64,000 nucleotides of DNA from Microbacterium sp. MYb54 (GCF_002979515.1 NZ_PCPA01000001.1:62001-126000), one strand, 5' to 3'; positions 7,693-17,382 are shown, numbered from the stretch's first letter. The notes: generated from the sequence alone by a model not told the origin. Numbers and translations are program-made.

Positions 7693-8844
7693 GTGCCAGC
7701 AGTGAACCTCGGAATGCCGAAGATCCCGGAAGTCCTCGCCCCGCGCCGCAAGACTCGCCAGATCAAGGTGGGCAAGGTGCTCGTGGGCGGAGACGCTCCC
7801 GTCAGCGTGCAGTCGATGACGACGACGAAGACGACCGACATCAACGGCACGTTGCAGCAGATCGCCGAACTCACGGCGTCGGGCTGCGAGATCGTGCGTG
7901 TCGCGGTGCCGCATCAGGACGATGCCGATGCCCTCAAGATCATCGCGATGAAGAGCCAGATCCCGGTCATCGCTGACATCCACTTCCAGCCGCGCTACAT
8001 CTACACCGCGATCGATGCGGGATGTGGGGCGGTTCGCGTGAACCCCGGCAATATCCGTGAGTTCGACGGCAACGTCGGCAAGATCGCCGAAGCTGCCAAG
8101 GCCGCCGGTGTCTCCCTGCGCATCGGCGTCAACGCGGGCTCGCTGGATCGTCGCATCCTCACCAAGTACGGCAAGGCGACGGCCGAGGCGCTGGTCGAGA
8201 GCGCCGTCTGGGAGGCGTCGCTATTCGAGGAGCATGACTTCCACGACTTCAAGATCTCCGTCAAGCACAACGACCCCATCGTGATGGTCAAGGCCTATCG
8301 CCAGCTCGCCGAGCGGGGCGACTGGCCGCTGCACCTCGGCGTGACCGAGGCGGGGCCCGCGTTCCAGGGCACGATCAAGAGCGCCACGGCCTTCGGCATC
8401 CTGCTGGGCGAGGGCATCGGCGACACGATCCGTGTCTCGCTTTCCGCACCGCCGGCCGAAGAGGTCAAGGTCGGCCACCAGATCCTGCAGTCGCTCAACC
8501 TTCGCGAGCGCAAGCTCGAGATCGTCTCGTGCCCGTCATGCGGTCGCGCCCAGGTCGACGTGTACACGCTCGCTGAAGACGTCACCGAGGGTCTCAAGGA
8601 CATGACGGTGCCGCTGCGCGTGGCCGTCATGGGCTGTGTCGTGAACGGCCCAGGCGAAGCCCGCGAAGCCGACCTCGGCGTTGCGTCCGGCAACGGCAAG
8701 GGGCAGATCTTCGTGAAGGGCGAGGTCATCAAGACCGTGCCCGAGGCGGACATCGTCGCGACCCTGATCGAAGAGGCCAACAGGATCGCCGCTGAGATGG
8801 GGCCGGAAGCGCCGCTCGGCACCGCACAGGTCGTCACGGTCTGA
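7693..8844 (+). CDS. ispG: 4-hydroxy-3-methylbut-2-enyl-diphosphate synthase
   Basis: A 383-residue [4Fe-4S] enzyme that converts MEcPP to HMBPP, the penultimate step of the MEP pathway. The cluster cysteines are C280 and C283 (SCPSCG) and C315 ([12 protein letters not shown]). The N-terminal TIM-barrel part is continuous and contains NPGNIREF. The GTG start has TAGGCT six bases before it; GGAGG lies in that spacer and could also serve as an SD. An NTF2-like gene follows 16 bp later with its own strong SD, so ispG probably heads a short operon. Confidence 0.97.
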   Translation: MPAVNLGMPKIPEVLAPRRKTRQIKVGKVLVGGDAPVSVQSMTTTKTTDINGTLQQIAELTASGCEIVRVAVPHQDDADALKIIAMKSQIPVIADIHFQPRYIYTAIDAGCGAVRVNPGNIREFDGNVGKIAEAAKAAGVSLRIGVNAGSLDRRILTKYGKATAEALVESAVWEASLFEEHDFHDFKISVKHNDPIVMVKAYRQLAERGDWPLHLGVTEAGPAFQGTIKSATAFGILLGEGIGDTIRVSLSAPPAEEVKVGHQILQSLNLRERKLEIVSCPSCGRAQVDVYTLAEDVTEGLKDMTVPLRVAVMGCVVNGPGEAREADLGVASGNGKGQIFVKGEVIKTVPEADIVATLIEEANRIAAEMGPEAPLGTAQVVTV

Positions 8845-8860
8845 ACCGGAGGAGAACGAG

Positions 8861-9193
8861 ATGTCCGATACCACCGTGCCCGCTCCCGTCCAGGCGATGG
8901 TCGACGCGATCAACGCGGCCGATACCGACGCATTCGTCGCCGCCTTCACCGATGACGGGTTCGTCAGTGACTGGGGGACGGTCAAGGCGGGTCCCACAGG
9001 CATCCGCAGCTGGGCGGGCAGCGACGCGATCGGTGCCGGTGCGCAGATGACCGTGCTCTCGGCCGCGACCGAGGGAGACACCACGCGCATCCGTTTCGGG
9101 TGGTCGAGCCGCGTCTTCAACGGCGAATCAGACGGCATCTTCGTCGTCGCGGGCGACAAGCTCGCCAGCTTCACCATCCCGCCGTCGCACTGA
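8861..9193 (+). CDS. NTF2/SnoaL-like small protein
   Basis: A 110-residue soluble protein with the compact cone fold typical of SnoaL/NTF2-like proteins (opening helix VQAMVDAINAADTDAFVAAFTDDGFVS, then strands). The family contains enzymes and ligand binders; no catalytic residues stand out, so the substrate is unknown. The SD GGAGGAG lies 7 bases before the ATG, and the gene is probably co-transcribed with ispG. Confidence 0.75.
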   Translation: MSDTTVPAPVQAMVDAINAADTDAFVAAFTDDGFVSDWGTVKAGPTGIRSWAGSDAIGAGAQMTVLSAATEGDTTRIRFGWSSRVFNGESDGIFVVAGDKLASFTIPPSH

Positions 9194-9255
9194 CGCAGCG
9201 GACCGACCTCCGCACCAGCAGACCGACCGCGCCACCGTCGAATCCGAGGAGCCCT

Positions 9256-10122
9256 ATGTCGACGCCCACAATCGTGACCTTCGCGGGAGGGGCTGTCACC
9301 GGAGACGCCCTCGTGACTCGCGTGCAGACCGGTCCTGAAGGGACCGTGGTCGTCGTCGACTCCACGCCCTTCCACCCTGTCGACCACACCTGGCCCGATC
9401 AGCCGGGCGACGGCGGGATCATCAGCGTCGGGGACGACACCGTCCAGGTGACGGAGGCCGTGATGGCCGCTGTCTCGGACGGGGGCGAATTAGCCGTCGG
9501 GAGCGACATCCCCGTGAAGCGCGGAGCCGAGGGATGGACCTGGCTCGTCGGACACCGGATCGAGGGGGCCGCCCCGGCGTCTCTCGCCGAGGGCGCACGA
9601 GTGACTCTCTCGGTCGACGGCGCGCGTCGTGCTGGTCTCAGCCGCGGCCACACCGCGTGCCACGTCGCATCTCTTGCCCTCGATCTGGCTCTCGCCGATC
9701 TGTGGCGCAAGGAGCCGGGCGAAGACGCACTCGGAAACCCCGACTTCGAAGCCCGTGCGAATCAGTCCAGCCGTATCCACGAGGACGGCGCCGTCGATGA
9801 GTATCGGCTCGGCAAGAGTCTGCGCAGGGCGGGCTTCGACACCGAGACGTTCGCTGCGACACTCGCCGATCGTGAGGCAAAGGTCAACGAGCAGCTCGCG
9901 GCCTGGGTCGCCTCCGGTGCCCGCAGCAGCATCGAGACGGAGGGGCCGACGATCGTGGATCGCCGACGCTGGCATTGCGCACTCCCGGAGGGGGAAGCCG
10001 TGATCCTGTGCGGTGGAACCCACGTCGAGTCCCTCGCCGAGTTCGCATCGATCACGGTGGCGCTGGACCTGAGCGATCCTCAGCTCCTGGTGATGACGAC
10101 CGTCGCGACGCCTGTGGGGTGA
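9256..10122 (+). CDS. Alanyl-tRNA editing hydrolase, AlaX family
   Basis: A 288-residue protein with an N-terminal beta-barrel part (1-100) like the one in alanyl-tRNA synthetase and a SAD-type editing domain. Zinc ligands are H132 and H136 (RGHTACH) and C252 and H256 (CGGTH). Family members deacylate Ser- or Gly-tRNA(Ala) in trans. The longer ORF starts at 9100 but overlaps the NTF2-like gene; ATG 9256 has GAGGA upstream and gives a standard AlaX N-terminus. It is the last plus-strand gene after ispG and converges on the RNB gene. Confidence 0.88.
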   Translation: MSTPTIVTFAGGAVTGDALVTRVQTGPEGTVVVVDSTPFHPVDHTWPDQPGDGGIISVGDDTVQVTEAVMAAVSDGGELAVGSDIPVKRGAEGWTWLVGHRIEGAAPASLAEGARVTLSVDGARRAGLSRGHTACHVASLALDLALADLWRKEPGEDALGNPDFEARANQSSRIHEDGAVDEYRLGKSLRRAGFDTETFAATLADREAKVNEQLAAWVASGARSSIETEGPTIVDRRRWHCALPEGEAVILCGGTHVESLAEFASITVALDLSDPQLLVMTTVATPVG

Positions 10123-10172
10123 CTGCGACGTACGGGTTCGACCCGGCTTCGGGACTCCAGCTGACGAGCCGC

Positions 10173-11588
10173 TCAGAGTGAGAACTCGACCTCGCCCTTG
10201 GCGATGTCTGCCCGGATCACGCGCAGGCGCACGACGTCGCCTGGCTTCGCGCCCGCGGGTATCGGTGCGGTCGCGGTCACCGCGGGATCGGCGATCTGCA
10301 CCGCCGCACGCTCTCCGCGCAGCTCGATCACGGTCGCGTCGATCGTGGTGCCGATCAAGGGCGTGAGGAGCGCGGCTTCGACGCAGTTCACCGTCGCCGA
10401 GTTCAACCGGGAGGCGCGCTGACCGGACTCCTGCATGAGGGACGGCAGCTCGCTGAGCGACGCACGTGCCCACTCAGGTGCCGGATCGCCGTTCGACGCA
10501 GCGAGGCAGATGGCGAGGACCCAGCGATCGACCAATCGGCGCAGGGGAGCGGTCGCGTGAGCGTAGGGCGCGGCGATGGCGGCCTGCACGGCATCGTGCG
10601 GAGCCTCGCCGTCGAACACCAGATAACCCGCCCCGCGGAACAGGGTTGCCGCGGCTTCGAGCACGGGGAGCGACATCGGATCGGCGCGGTCGAGGCCGCG
10701 CAGGTACTCGCCGTACGTCCCGGTCGTCCAGGGGCGTCCGAGGGCCTCGGTCTGATGCCGGAACGCCGCGAAGGCGGCGTCGTCGGGCTCCGGCATCGTT
10801 CGCAGGATTCCCACTCCGGCATCGAGCATCAGAGATGCGGCCGCCATTCCCGTCATGAGCGAGAGCTGGGCGTTCCACTCCTCGACCGGAAGCGGGCTTC
10901 GGCGCTCGATCGCGTAGGTGCCGTCCTCGGCGCGCACGACCTCCTCATCCGGGAGATTCAGGCTCGCCCCTCCGCGTAGACGCTCCTGTTCCATGCGCAG
11001 GGCGCCGATCTCGGGCAGCAGCGCGGCGGGGCCGTCCTCGCCGCGATCGAGCGATCGCTGTGTCGTCTCGTAGTCGAGCTGCGCGCGCGAGCGGATGAGC
11101 GCGCGCTCCAGGCGGAACTCCGCGACGACGCCGGCGGAGTCGAGCGAGAAGGTCCACACCAGTGCTGGCCGGTCGACATCGGCGAGCAGCGAGGCGCGGT
11201 CCTCGCTCAGGACACGCGGATGCAGGGGGATCGTGCCGTCAGCCGCGTACAGCGTCTGCCCACGGCGTCGGGCTTCGGTATCCACCGCCCCGCCGGGTAA
11301 GACGAAACCCGGAACATCGGCGATCGCGTAACGCACCGTGTAGCCGGTCCCCGCGCGCTCCAGGTGGAACGCCTGATCGAGGTCACGGGACCCCTCCGGG
11401 TCCAGGGTCGCGAAAGGGAGGTCACGAAGGTCGAGCGCCGGCACGGTCGCAGCCGACGCTTCCGCCTCGGCGATGACGTCGGCCGGGAAGTCGATCGGCG
11501 CCTCCGACGACTCTCGCAGGGCAGCCAGCGCCGAGGCCAGTTCGGTCTGAGCGGCGGATGGGGCGACGTGAGATCGGCGCTGAGGCAT
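10173..11588 (-). CDS. RNB-domain ribonuclease (RNase II/R-type exonuclease)
   Basis: A 471-residue 3'-5' exoribonuclease. The RNB catalytic motif TLDPEGSRDLDQAF (61-74) supplies acidic metal ligands including D63, D69 and D71, followed by the YAIADVPGFV segment. A short C-terminal barrel (about 400-471, ATAPIPAGAKPGDVVRLRV) could bind RNA. It lacks the N-terminal cold-shock domains of RNase R, which fits the short actinobacterial RNB proteins. ATG is leaderless behind TAGTGT, divergent from the PEP-mutase-like gene. Confidence 0.92.
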   Translation of the reverse strand: MPQRRSHVAPSAAQTELASALAALRESSEAPIDFPADVIAEAEASAATVPALDLRDLPFATLDPEGSRDLDQAFHLERAGTGYTVRYAIADVPGFVLPGGAVDTEARRRGQTLYAADGTIPLHPRVLSEDRASLLADVDRPALVWTFSLDSAGVVAEFRLERALIRSRAQLDYETTQRSLDRGEDGPAALLPEIGALRMEQERLRGGASLNLPDEEVVRAEDGTYAIERRSPLPVEEWNAQLSLMTGMAAASLMLDAGVGILRTMPEPDDAAFAAFRHQTEALGRPWTTGTYGEYLRGLDRADPMSLPVLEAAATLFRGAGYLVFDGEAPHDAVQAAIAAPYAHATAPLRRLVDRWVLAICLAASNGDPAPEWARASLSELPSLMQESGQRASRLNSATVNCVEAALLTPLIGTTIDATVIELRGERAAVQIADPAVTATAPIPAGAKPGDVVRLRVIRADIAKGEVEFSL

Positions 11589-11594
11589 GGCTCC

Positions 11595-11662
11595 ACACTA
11601 GGCGGGAGAACTCGCCCCGAGCATGCCGAACCGGCCCAGCGCATGTCATCCCGCGTTAGCGT
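11595..11662. promoter_or_regulatory. Divergent leaderless promoters of the RNB and PEP-mutase-like genes
   Basis: TAGTGT (minus, 11595-11600) and TAGCGT (plus, 11657-11662), each six bases from the ATG. Confidence 0.6.
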
Positions 11663-11668
11663 GGAGTC

Positions 11669-12439
11669 ATGACCACTGCAGCCAAGGCACAGACCCTTGT
11701 CGGACTCTATGACGCGCCGGAGATCCTCCGCGTCGTGAATGTGTGGGACGTCGTCTCCGCACGGGCGGTCGCCGCCCTCCCCGAGACGAAAGCGATCGCC
11801 ACGGCCGGACACGGCATCGCCGCATCGTTCGGGTACGACGACGGCGCCACCCCTCGCGACATCATGATCGACATGGTCGGGCGCATCGCCGCGGCCGTGC
11901 AGGTGCCCGTCAGCGCCGACCTCGACGACGGATACGGAGACGCGGGGGAGACCACCCGCCTCGCCATCGCCGCAGGTGTCGTCGGTGCGAACGTCGAGGA
12001 TCGGCTCAAGCCGCTCGACGAATCCATCACCGCCGTCGAGGCGATCGTGAAAGCCGCAGAGGCGGAGGGCGTTCCCTTCGCCCTCAACGCTCGCACCGAC
12101 GCCTTCGTGCGCGGCGGATCGCGCCCCGTCGCCGAGAGCATCGCCGATGCCATCCAGCGCGGCCGTGCCTACCTCGACGCCGGAGCGACCGCGATCTTCG
12201 TACCAGGCATCCTCGATATGAACGTCACCCGTCAGCTCGTCGAGGGAATCGGTGAGCGCAAGGTCAGTGTGATCGGACTCCCCGGCGCACTCGCCGCCTC
12301 CGAGTACGAGAAGCTCGGCGTCGCCCGCATCTCCTACGGCCCGCTTCCGCAGCGTGCGGCCCTGACAGCGCTGCAGGAGCTCGCGGCAGATCTCTACGCC
12401 GGCGGCGTCATGCCGGCCAACCTTCCGGCGCTCAACTGA
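11669..12439 (+). CDS. Isocitrate lyase/PEP-mutase superfamily protein
   Basis: A 256-residue TIM-barrel protein of the ICL/PEPM superfamily. Metal-site motifs are visible: ADLDDGYGD (83-91) and NVEDR (109-113), with NARTDAF further on. The KKCGH lyase motif of isocitrate lyase is absent, so it is more like 2-methylisocitrate-lyase-related, oxaloacetate decarboxylase or phosphonomutase homologues. The reaction cannot be fixed from the sequence. It lies between an RNA exonuclease and proS and gives no pathway context. Confidence 0.85.
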   Translation: MTTAAKAQTLVGLYDAPEILRVVNVWDVVSARAVAALPETKAIATAGHGIAASFGYDDGATPRDIMIDMVGRIAAAVQVPVSADLDDGYGDAGETTRLAIAAGVVGANVEDRLKPLDESITAVEAIVKAAEAEGVPFALNARTDAFVRGGSRPVAESIADAIQRGRAYLDAGATAIFVPGILDMNVTRQLVEGIGERKVSVIGLPGALAASEYEKLGVARISYGPLPQRAALTALQELAADLYAGGVMPANLPALN

Positions 12440-12468
12440 GACCGCGAAGACGAGTGACCGCGGCTCAC

Positions 12469-12474
12469 TAGACT
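12469..12474 (+). promoter_or_regulatory. Leaderless promoter of proS
   Basis: TAGACT, six bases before GTG 12481. Confidence 0.6.
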
Positions 12475-12480
12475 TGCTCC

Positions 12481-14238
12481 GTGGTCACTCGTCTATCGAA
12501 CTTCTTCCTCCGCACACTCCGTGAAGACCCTGCAGGTGCAGAGGTCGCCAGTCACAAGCTGCTGATCCGGGCCGGGTACATCCGACCGCAGGCCGCCGGC
12601 ATCTTCGCGTGGCTGCCACTCGGTCTGCGCGTCAAGGCGAAGATCGAGACCGCCGTCCGCGAAGAGATGGCCGCAGCGGGCGCGCAAGAGGTGCACTTCC
12701 CGGCTCTCATGCCTCGCGAGGCCTACGAAGCGAGCGGTCGGTGGGACGAGTACGGCGATCTGCTGTTCCGTCTGCAGGACCGCAAGGGTGGCGACTATCT
12801 CCTGGCCCCCACGCACGAAGAGGCCTTCACGCTGCTCGTGAAAGACCTGTACTCGTCGTACAAGGACCTGCCTCTCACGATCTACCAGATCCAGGACAAG
12901 TACCGCGACGAGGCCCGTCCGCGCGCTGGCCTGCTCCGCGGACGTGAGTTCACGATGAAGGATGCCTACTCGTTCGACTCCTCCGACGAGGGGCTCGATG
13001 TGAGCTACCAGGCGCAGCGTGACGCGTATGAGCGGATCTTCCAGCGTCTCGGCCTCGAGTACGTCATCGTCCAGGCGGACGCCGGCGCGATGGGGGGCTC
13101 ACGCAGTGAGGAGTTCCTGCACCCGACACCCGTCGGCGAAGACACGTTCGTGCGCAGTGCCGGTGGCTACGCGGCCAACGTCGAGGCGTTCACGACGGCG
13201 GTTCCCGATGCCATCGCCTTCGACGCGGACGCGTCTCCCGTGATCTTCGACTCCCCGGACACTCCCACCATCGAGACTCTCGTCGCGCATGCGAACCGCG
13301 AGCTCGGCGGCGAGTACACGGCGGCAGACACGCTCAAGAACGTCGTTCTGGCGCTCACCCACCTCGACGGAACCCGCGAGCTGGTCATCGTGGGTGTTCC
13401 CGGTGACCGCGAGGTCGACGAGAAGCGCGCGGAGGTCGCCTTCGCGCCCGCCGAGGTCGAGACCGCAACGGCAGACGACTTCGAGAACAACCCGCTGCTG
13501 GTCAAGGGCTACATCGGTCCCTGGTCGCCCACCGGAGCCGTTCTGGGTGAAGAGTCCGCCACCGGCATCCGCTACCTGGTCGACCCGCGTGTCAGCGAGG
13601 GCACGAGCTGGATCACCGGCGCCAACATCGACCAGAAGCACGCGCACTCGGTCGTCGCCGGGCGCGACTTCGAGGCCGACGGCGTCGTGGAGATCGCGAA
13701 CGTTCGTGCGGGCGACCCCGCCCCCGACGGCTCGGGCCCTGTCGAGCTCGCGCGCGGCATGGAGATCGGACACGTCTTCCAGCTCGGTCGCAAATACGCC
13801 GAGGCCCTCGGGCTGAAGGTGCTGAACGAGAACGGCAAGCTCGTCACCGTCACGATGGGCTCGTATGGCATCGGCGTGACCCGCATCCTGGCGATCATCG
13901 CCGAGCTCAACAACGACGACAAGGGTCTCATCTGGCCGGCATCCGTCGCACCGTTCGACGTGCAGGTCGTCGCAGCCGGTCGCGATCAGGTGGCGTTCGA
14001 CGTCGCGACGACGCTGTCCGCGCAGCTCGAAGCCGCTGGTCTCGACGTGCTCTACGACGACCGCCCCAAGGTATCGCCCGGCGTGAAGTTCGGCGACGCC
14101 GAGCTCGTCGGCGTGCCGAAGATCGTCATCGTCGGCCGCGGTGCCGCCGAAGGACAGCTCGAACTGTGGGATCGTGCCACAGGCGAGCGTGACACCGTGT
14201 CGGTCGACGAGGTCGTGAGCCGGCTCTCGCGCCGCTGA
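12481..14238 (+). CDS. proS: Prolyl-tRNA synthetase
   Basis: A 585-residue class II synthetase charging tRNA(Pro). Motif 2 lies in [18 protein letters not shown], and motif 3 is [10 protein letters not shown]. The large insertion between them (about residues 225-400) is the INS editing domain of the bacterial-type enzyme. The C-terminal anticodon-binding domain begins near DVQVVAAG. The N-terminus [13 protein letters not shown] is standard, supporting the GTG start. A hairpin follows the stop. Confidence 0.97.
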   Translation: MVTRLSNFFLRTLREDPAGAEVASHKLLIRAGYIRPQAAGIFAWLPLGLRVKAKIETAVREEMAAAGAQEVHFPALMPREAYEASGRWDEYGDLLFRLQDRKGGDYLLAPTHEEAFTLLVKDLYSSYKDLPLTIYQIQDKYRDEARPRAGLLRGREFTMKDAYSFDSSDEGLDVSYQAQRDAYERIFQRLGLEYVIVQADAGAMGGSRSEEFLHPTPVGEDTFVRSAGGYAANVEAFTTAVPDAIAFDADASPVIFDSPDTPTIETLVAHANRELGGEYTAADTLKNVVLALTHLDGTRELVIVGVPGDREVDEKRAEVAFAPAEVETATADDFENNPLLVKGYIGPWSPTGAVLGEESATGIRYLVDPRVSEGTSWITGANIDQKHAHSVVAGRDFEADGVVEIANVRAGDPAPDGSGPVELARGMEIGHVFQLGRKYAEALGLKVLNENGKLVTVTMGSYGIGVTRILAIIAELNNDDKGLIWPASVAPFDVQVVAAGRDQVAFDVATTLSAQLEAAGLDVLYDDRPKVSPGVKFGDAELVGVPKIVIVGRGAAEGQLELWDRATGERDTVSVDEVVSRLSRR

Positions 14239-14240
14239 GC

Positions 14241-14280
14241 AACCACGGCCGCGTCGTCAGCAGACGATGCGGCCGTGGTT
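14241..14280. terminator. Hairpin between proS and the PPOX gene
   Basis: Twelve-bp arms (AACCACGGCCGC) enclose a second small hairpin. The right arm lies inside the last codons of the minus-strand PPOX gene. Confidence 0.75.
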
Positions 14281-14760
14281 CATGGTGTCGTCATCAGGAG
14301 TGTCGCGGGTGACCAGCGCCTTGAGTGCGCCCGCCGCCAGCGCGAGCTTCCCCTTTGCCGGCTCCCAGAACTCCGTCACCTTCGGCGTCACCTTGAGCAG
14401 GGCGATGCCGGGGGTGTCCAGGCCGTCAGCGAACCAGATCTCCAGCGAGGGCGAGTAGAGCTCTTCCATCTTGGCTCGGTCGTGCACGAGCACTGCGGTG
14501 CCGGCGACGGATACGTACCGCATCCCCTTGGCGTCGCAGTATGCCAGGCCGACGTCGTGATGCCGTTGTGCCTCCTCGACCTTCTCCGTGTCCTCGGCGG
14601 TGAAGAACCAGATGTCTCCGGCTTCGTCCATCTGCCTGGTCGACATCGGTCGACTCACGAGGTTGCCGTCATCGTCGGTGGTCGTGAGCATCGCGATGTC
14701 GATGTCCTCCACGAGCTCGGCGACGCGGGCGAGGGATTCGGGTCCTGTGATCTCGGTCAT
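14257..14760 (-). CDS. PPOX-fold flavin-binding protein (general stress protein 26-like)
   Basis: A 167-residue split-barrel protein of the pyridoxamine-5'-phosphate-oxidase-like superfamily, probably binding FMN or a deazaflavin. The N-terminal half reads DIAMLTTTDDDGNLVSRPM, then IWFFTAEDTEKVEE, both typical of the family. The physiological substrate is unknown. ATG lies six bases after CAGGCT (14767-14772), a slightly off-consensus -10. It converges on proS and shares its terminator. Confidence 0.85.
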   Translation of the reverse strand: MTEITGPESLARVAELVEDIDIAMLTTTDDDGNLVSRPMSTRQMDEAGDIWFFTAEDTEKVEEAQRHHDVGLAYCDAKGMRYVSVAGTAVLVHDRAKMEELYSPSLEIWFADGLDTPGIALLKVTPKVTEFWEPAKGKLALAAGALKALVTRDTPDDDTMNHGRIVC

Positions 14761-14766
14761 GATGTC

Positions 14767-14881
14767 AGCCTGACGTGCAGCGCGAGCGAGAGCACGGGCG
14801 TTGACACTGCGGCTGCTCCGTGCTCATGTCGACGAGAGGCTCGGCGTTGCGGAGCGTTGTGGCTGCGGCGCATGACACGCT
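14767..14881. promoter_or_regulatory. Divergent promoters of the PPOX and LOG genes
   Basis: CAGGCT (minus, 14767-14772) and CACGCT (plus, 14876-14881) are each six bases from the ATG. A TTGACA at 14801-14806 has no good -10 partner. Confidence 0.4.
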
Positions 14882-14887
14882 GGTCTC

Positions 14888-15928
14888 ATGATCGACGAAT
14901 CACTGCCTGAGTCCCTCAGCTCCGAGATCAACGCCGTCCTCGACGATGCGGGAGTGCACACCGACCGGCGGCTGGTGATGCGGATGCTGCGCACCGCGAT
15001 CCTGCTGGGCGAGGATGGTGCCGATCGTCTCGACCTGAAGATCGCGTCAGCGGCGCTGGCCGAGATGCGTGACGCGTTCCGCCTGTTCGCGCCGTTCCGC
15101 GGGGTTCCCAAGGTGACGGTCTTCGGATCAGCGCGCACCAGACAGGACGATCCGCTCTATCTCACCGCCCGCGACGTCGCGGCAGCGTTGGCCGGCGACG
15201 GCTGGATGGTCGTGACGGGTGCGGGTCCAGGGATCATGCAGGCGGCCTCGGAGGGTGCAGGGCCCGCTCTCTCGCTCGGCGTATCGATCCGGCTCCCCTT
15301 CGAGGAGAAGCCGAACGGTTTCGTGGCAGGGCAAGACCACGTCGTGGCGATGAAGTACTTCTTCACGCGCAAGCTGATGCTCATCAAGGAGTCGCTCGGC
15401 TTCATCTGCCTGCCGGGTGGATTCGGCACCCTGGACGAGATGTTCGAGCTGCTCACGCTGCAGCAGACCGGAAAGGCGGAGCCGACGCCGATCGTTCTGC
15501 TCGATCAGCCGGGGGGAACCTTCTGGCAGGGGCTCCGCAGCTTCATCGACGACCACCTCGCCCCGACCGGCGTCATCTCGGTGGGCGACTTCGATCGCGT
15601 GGTGATCACGGATTCCATCGAGGCCGCCAGGGCGGAGATCACCGGATTCTGGCACAACTACGACTCGCTGCGGTGGGTCGGCGACGCACTGGTGCTGCGA
15701 CTCAAGGCCGAGCCGACGGATGCCGAGATCGAAGCGCTCAACGAGCAGTTCGCCCCGATGCTCTCTTCGGGGCGGATCGAGCGGACCGCCCCGCGACAGG
15801 CCGAGGTCGCCGATGACGACGTACTGGATCTACCACGCCTGATCCTGCACCTGGATCAGCGTCAGGTCGGGAACCTCTTCCGTCTGATCGGCGCGATCAA
15901 CGCGCTGGGGTCCGCTCCCGCTCGATGA
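14888..15928 (+). CDS. LOG-family protein (nucleoside 5'-monophosphate phosphoribohydrolase-like)
   Basis: A 346-residue cytosolic Rossmann protein. The signature PGGFGTLDE (176-184) and the GAGPGIMQAASEGA stretch place it in the LYSINE DECARBOXYLASE-named but hydrolase-acting LOG family, which releases bases from AMP-type nucleotides. It is longer than minimal LOG proteins, with an N-terminal helical segment (1-70) and a C-terminal tail (about 260-346) of unknown role. Its last 32 bp overlap the end of the convergent amine oxidase gene. Confidence 0.88.
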   Translation: MIDESLPESLSSEINAVLDDAGVHTDRRLVMRMLRTAILLGEDGADRLDLKIASAALAEMRDAFRLFAPFRGVPKVTVFGSARTRQDDPLYLTARDVAAALAGDGWMVVTGAGPGIMQAASEGAGPALSLGVSIRLPFEEKPNGFVAGQDHVVAMKYFFTRKLMLIKESLGFICLPGGFGTLDEMFELLTLQQTGKAEPTPIVLLDQPGGTFWQGLRSFIDDHLAPTGVISVGDFDRVVITDSIEAARAEITGFWHNYDSLRWVGDALVLRLKAEPTDAEIEALNEQFAPMLSSGRIERTAPRQAEVADDDVLDLPRLILHLDQRQVGNLFRLIGAINALGSAPAR

Positions 15929-17252
15929 TGCGCGACGCGAAGTCGTCCAGGTCGACCGGACGATCGAGGATGCGCTCGGCGGCCCGACGCCCGGAGTAGA
16001 AGGCGGCGCCGACGGTCGCGGGCTCATCGCCCCAGGTGGCCTCACCCGCGAAGTGCAGCACCCCGTCTACGGGCCCTGCGAGGGCGTCGTGGTCGTGATG
16101 GGTCGAGCCCACCGCCAGGTGGGAGTATGAGCCGTTCGAGAACTGGTCGTGGCCCCAGCGCGTGATCCAGTGGGCGATGGGGTCGCCCACGGTGTCTGGG
16201 TAGAGCAGGCGCAGCGCGCTGACGGCGTCGGCGACGATGTCTTCGTCCGAAAGCTCCTGCATCCGACGACCGAACGGCCCGGCCGCGAACGTCAGCAGCG
16301 TGGGGATGCCGCTCACGGCGGAGACGTCGTACCAGGAGTGCCAGTGCTCACCGGCTTCGCCGAGCGCGCGCAGTACGTAGCTCTCCTCGTCCCAGAAGCG
16401 CTCGGGGAACTGCACGAACACCTTGTTGAAGACGCCCATCCCGAGCCGCGAGATGGGTCCGGCCACCGCGTCGGGCAGGGCCGGCTCGAACGCGATCGTG
16501 TCGGCCTTGAGGATGCCGAGGGGCACGGTGACGATCACGCGGTCTGCCTCGTACTCCGTGTCGCCCGCGTGCACCATGACGCCGTCGGATGAGCGGACCA
16601 CGCGGGTGACGGTTGTCCCGAGGCGGATGTCGAGTTCGGCGCCGATTCGGCGGGGGAGCTCGTCGTACCCGCGCGGGAAGATCACCTCGTCGCCGTCGAT
16701 CGCATCCTCGTCGAGACCGTGCGCGTCGAGATCGCCGATCCACGCTCCGCACTGCTCCTCGACCCGGTGGCGGAAGAACTCACGGATGTCGTCGATGCGC
16801 TCGGGCTCGATCCCGGACCGGTCCAGCGCCCGCTCGGTGACATCGAGGTATGTGTCGCCGGGGGAGGACGCGGCGATCTCTTCGACGAGGAGCCGATCTG
16901 CGGTGTCGACGTCGGCGATCCACTGAGCGGTGGCCGCGGTATCCATCGCGTTGCCGTCGCCGTCGAAGTTCTCGATCGGACGGCCACCGACCTGGAAGCT
17001 GCCGACCGTGTACTCGATCGCGGGAATCCTGAGAGCGTGGACGAGGTTCCACAATGGCGAGCCTTCGATCCCGTGGATCCACGACGCACCGAGATCGACG
17101 GGGAATCCGGCGCTCCGGTCCGTGTGCATCCGACCGCCGATACGGTCGCGTCCCTCGAGGACGACGACGCGCTGACCCGCATCGACGAGCATCCGGGCGC
17201 TCGTGAGCCCCGACATCCCCGCGCCGATCACGATCGTGTCGAATGTGCTCAC
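15897..17252 (-). CDS. Flavin-dependent amine oxidase
   Basis: A 451-residue FAD enzyme of the monoamine oxidase family. The dinucleotide fold GAGMSG (10-15), the GRDRIGGRMHTD stretch and LGASWIHG fit polyamine- and amine-oxidising members; the C-terminal FAD motif is FAGEATWGDEPATVGAAFYSG. The start is GTG 17252, preceded by GAGGAGG at good spacing; the ORF remains open far upstream into the nusA region but that is shadow. It is divergent from nusA and convergent with the LOG gene. The substrate amine is not evident. Confidence 0.9.
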   Translation of the reverse strand: MSTFDTIVIGAGMSGLTSARMLVDAGQRVVVLEGRDRIGGRMHTDRSAGFPVDLGASWIHGIEGSPLWNLVHALRIPAIEYTVGSFQVGGRPIENFDGDGNAMDTAATAQWIADVDTADRLLVEEIAASSPGDTYLDVTERALDRSGIEPERIDDIREFFRHRVEEQCGAWIGDLDAHGLDEDAIDGDEVIFPRGYDELPRRIGAELDIRLGTTVTRVVRSSDGVMVHAGDTEYEADRVIVTVPLGILKADTIAFEPALPDAVAGPISRLGMGVFNKVFVQFPERFWDEESYVLRALGEAGEHWHSWYDVSAVSGIPTLLTFAAGPFGRRMQELSDEDIVADAVSALRLLYPDTVGDPIAHWITRWGHDQFSNGSYSHLAVGSTHHDHDALAGPVDGVLHFAGEATWGDEPATVGAAFYSGRRAAERILDRPVDLDDFASRIIERERTPAR

Positions 17253-17320
17253 GTGCTCCTCCTCGAGCGGCTCCCTGATCCGACACCGCTGCCGCCGCGC
17301 GGGAGCCGGTTGGCACAGGG

Positions 17321-17372
17321 TATCGTGGTACGGATGTCGCGCGTGCGAACAGGCGCGACGAGAGCTGAATAG
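17321..17372 (+). other. Possible leaderless leader ORF before nusA
   Basis: TATCGT (17321-17326) is followed after seven bases by ATG 17334 and a 12-codon ORF, MSRVRTGATRAE, ending 10 bp before the nusA start. It may be a promoter with an incidental short ORF. Confidence 0.35.
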
Positions 17373-17382
17373 AGAGGCCGTC

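Noticed and set aside
10133..10145. GGGTTCGACCC resembling a tRNA T-arm.
   Set aside because: The loop is too short, and no acceptor, D- or anticodon arm can be built around it; the flanks are gene ends.
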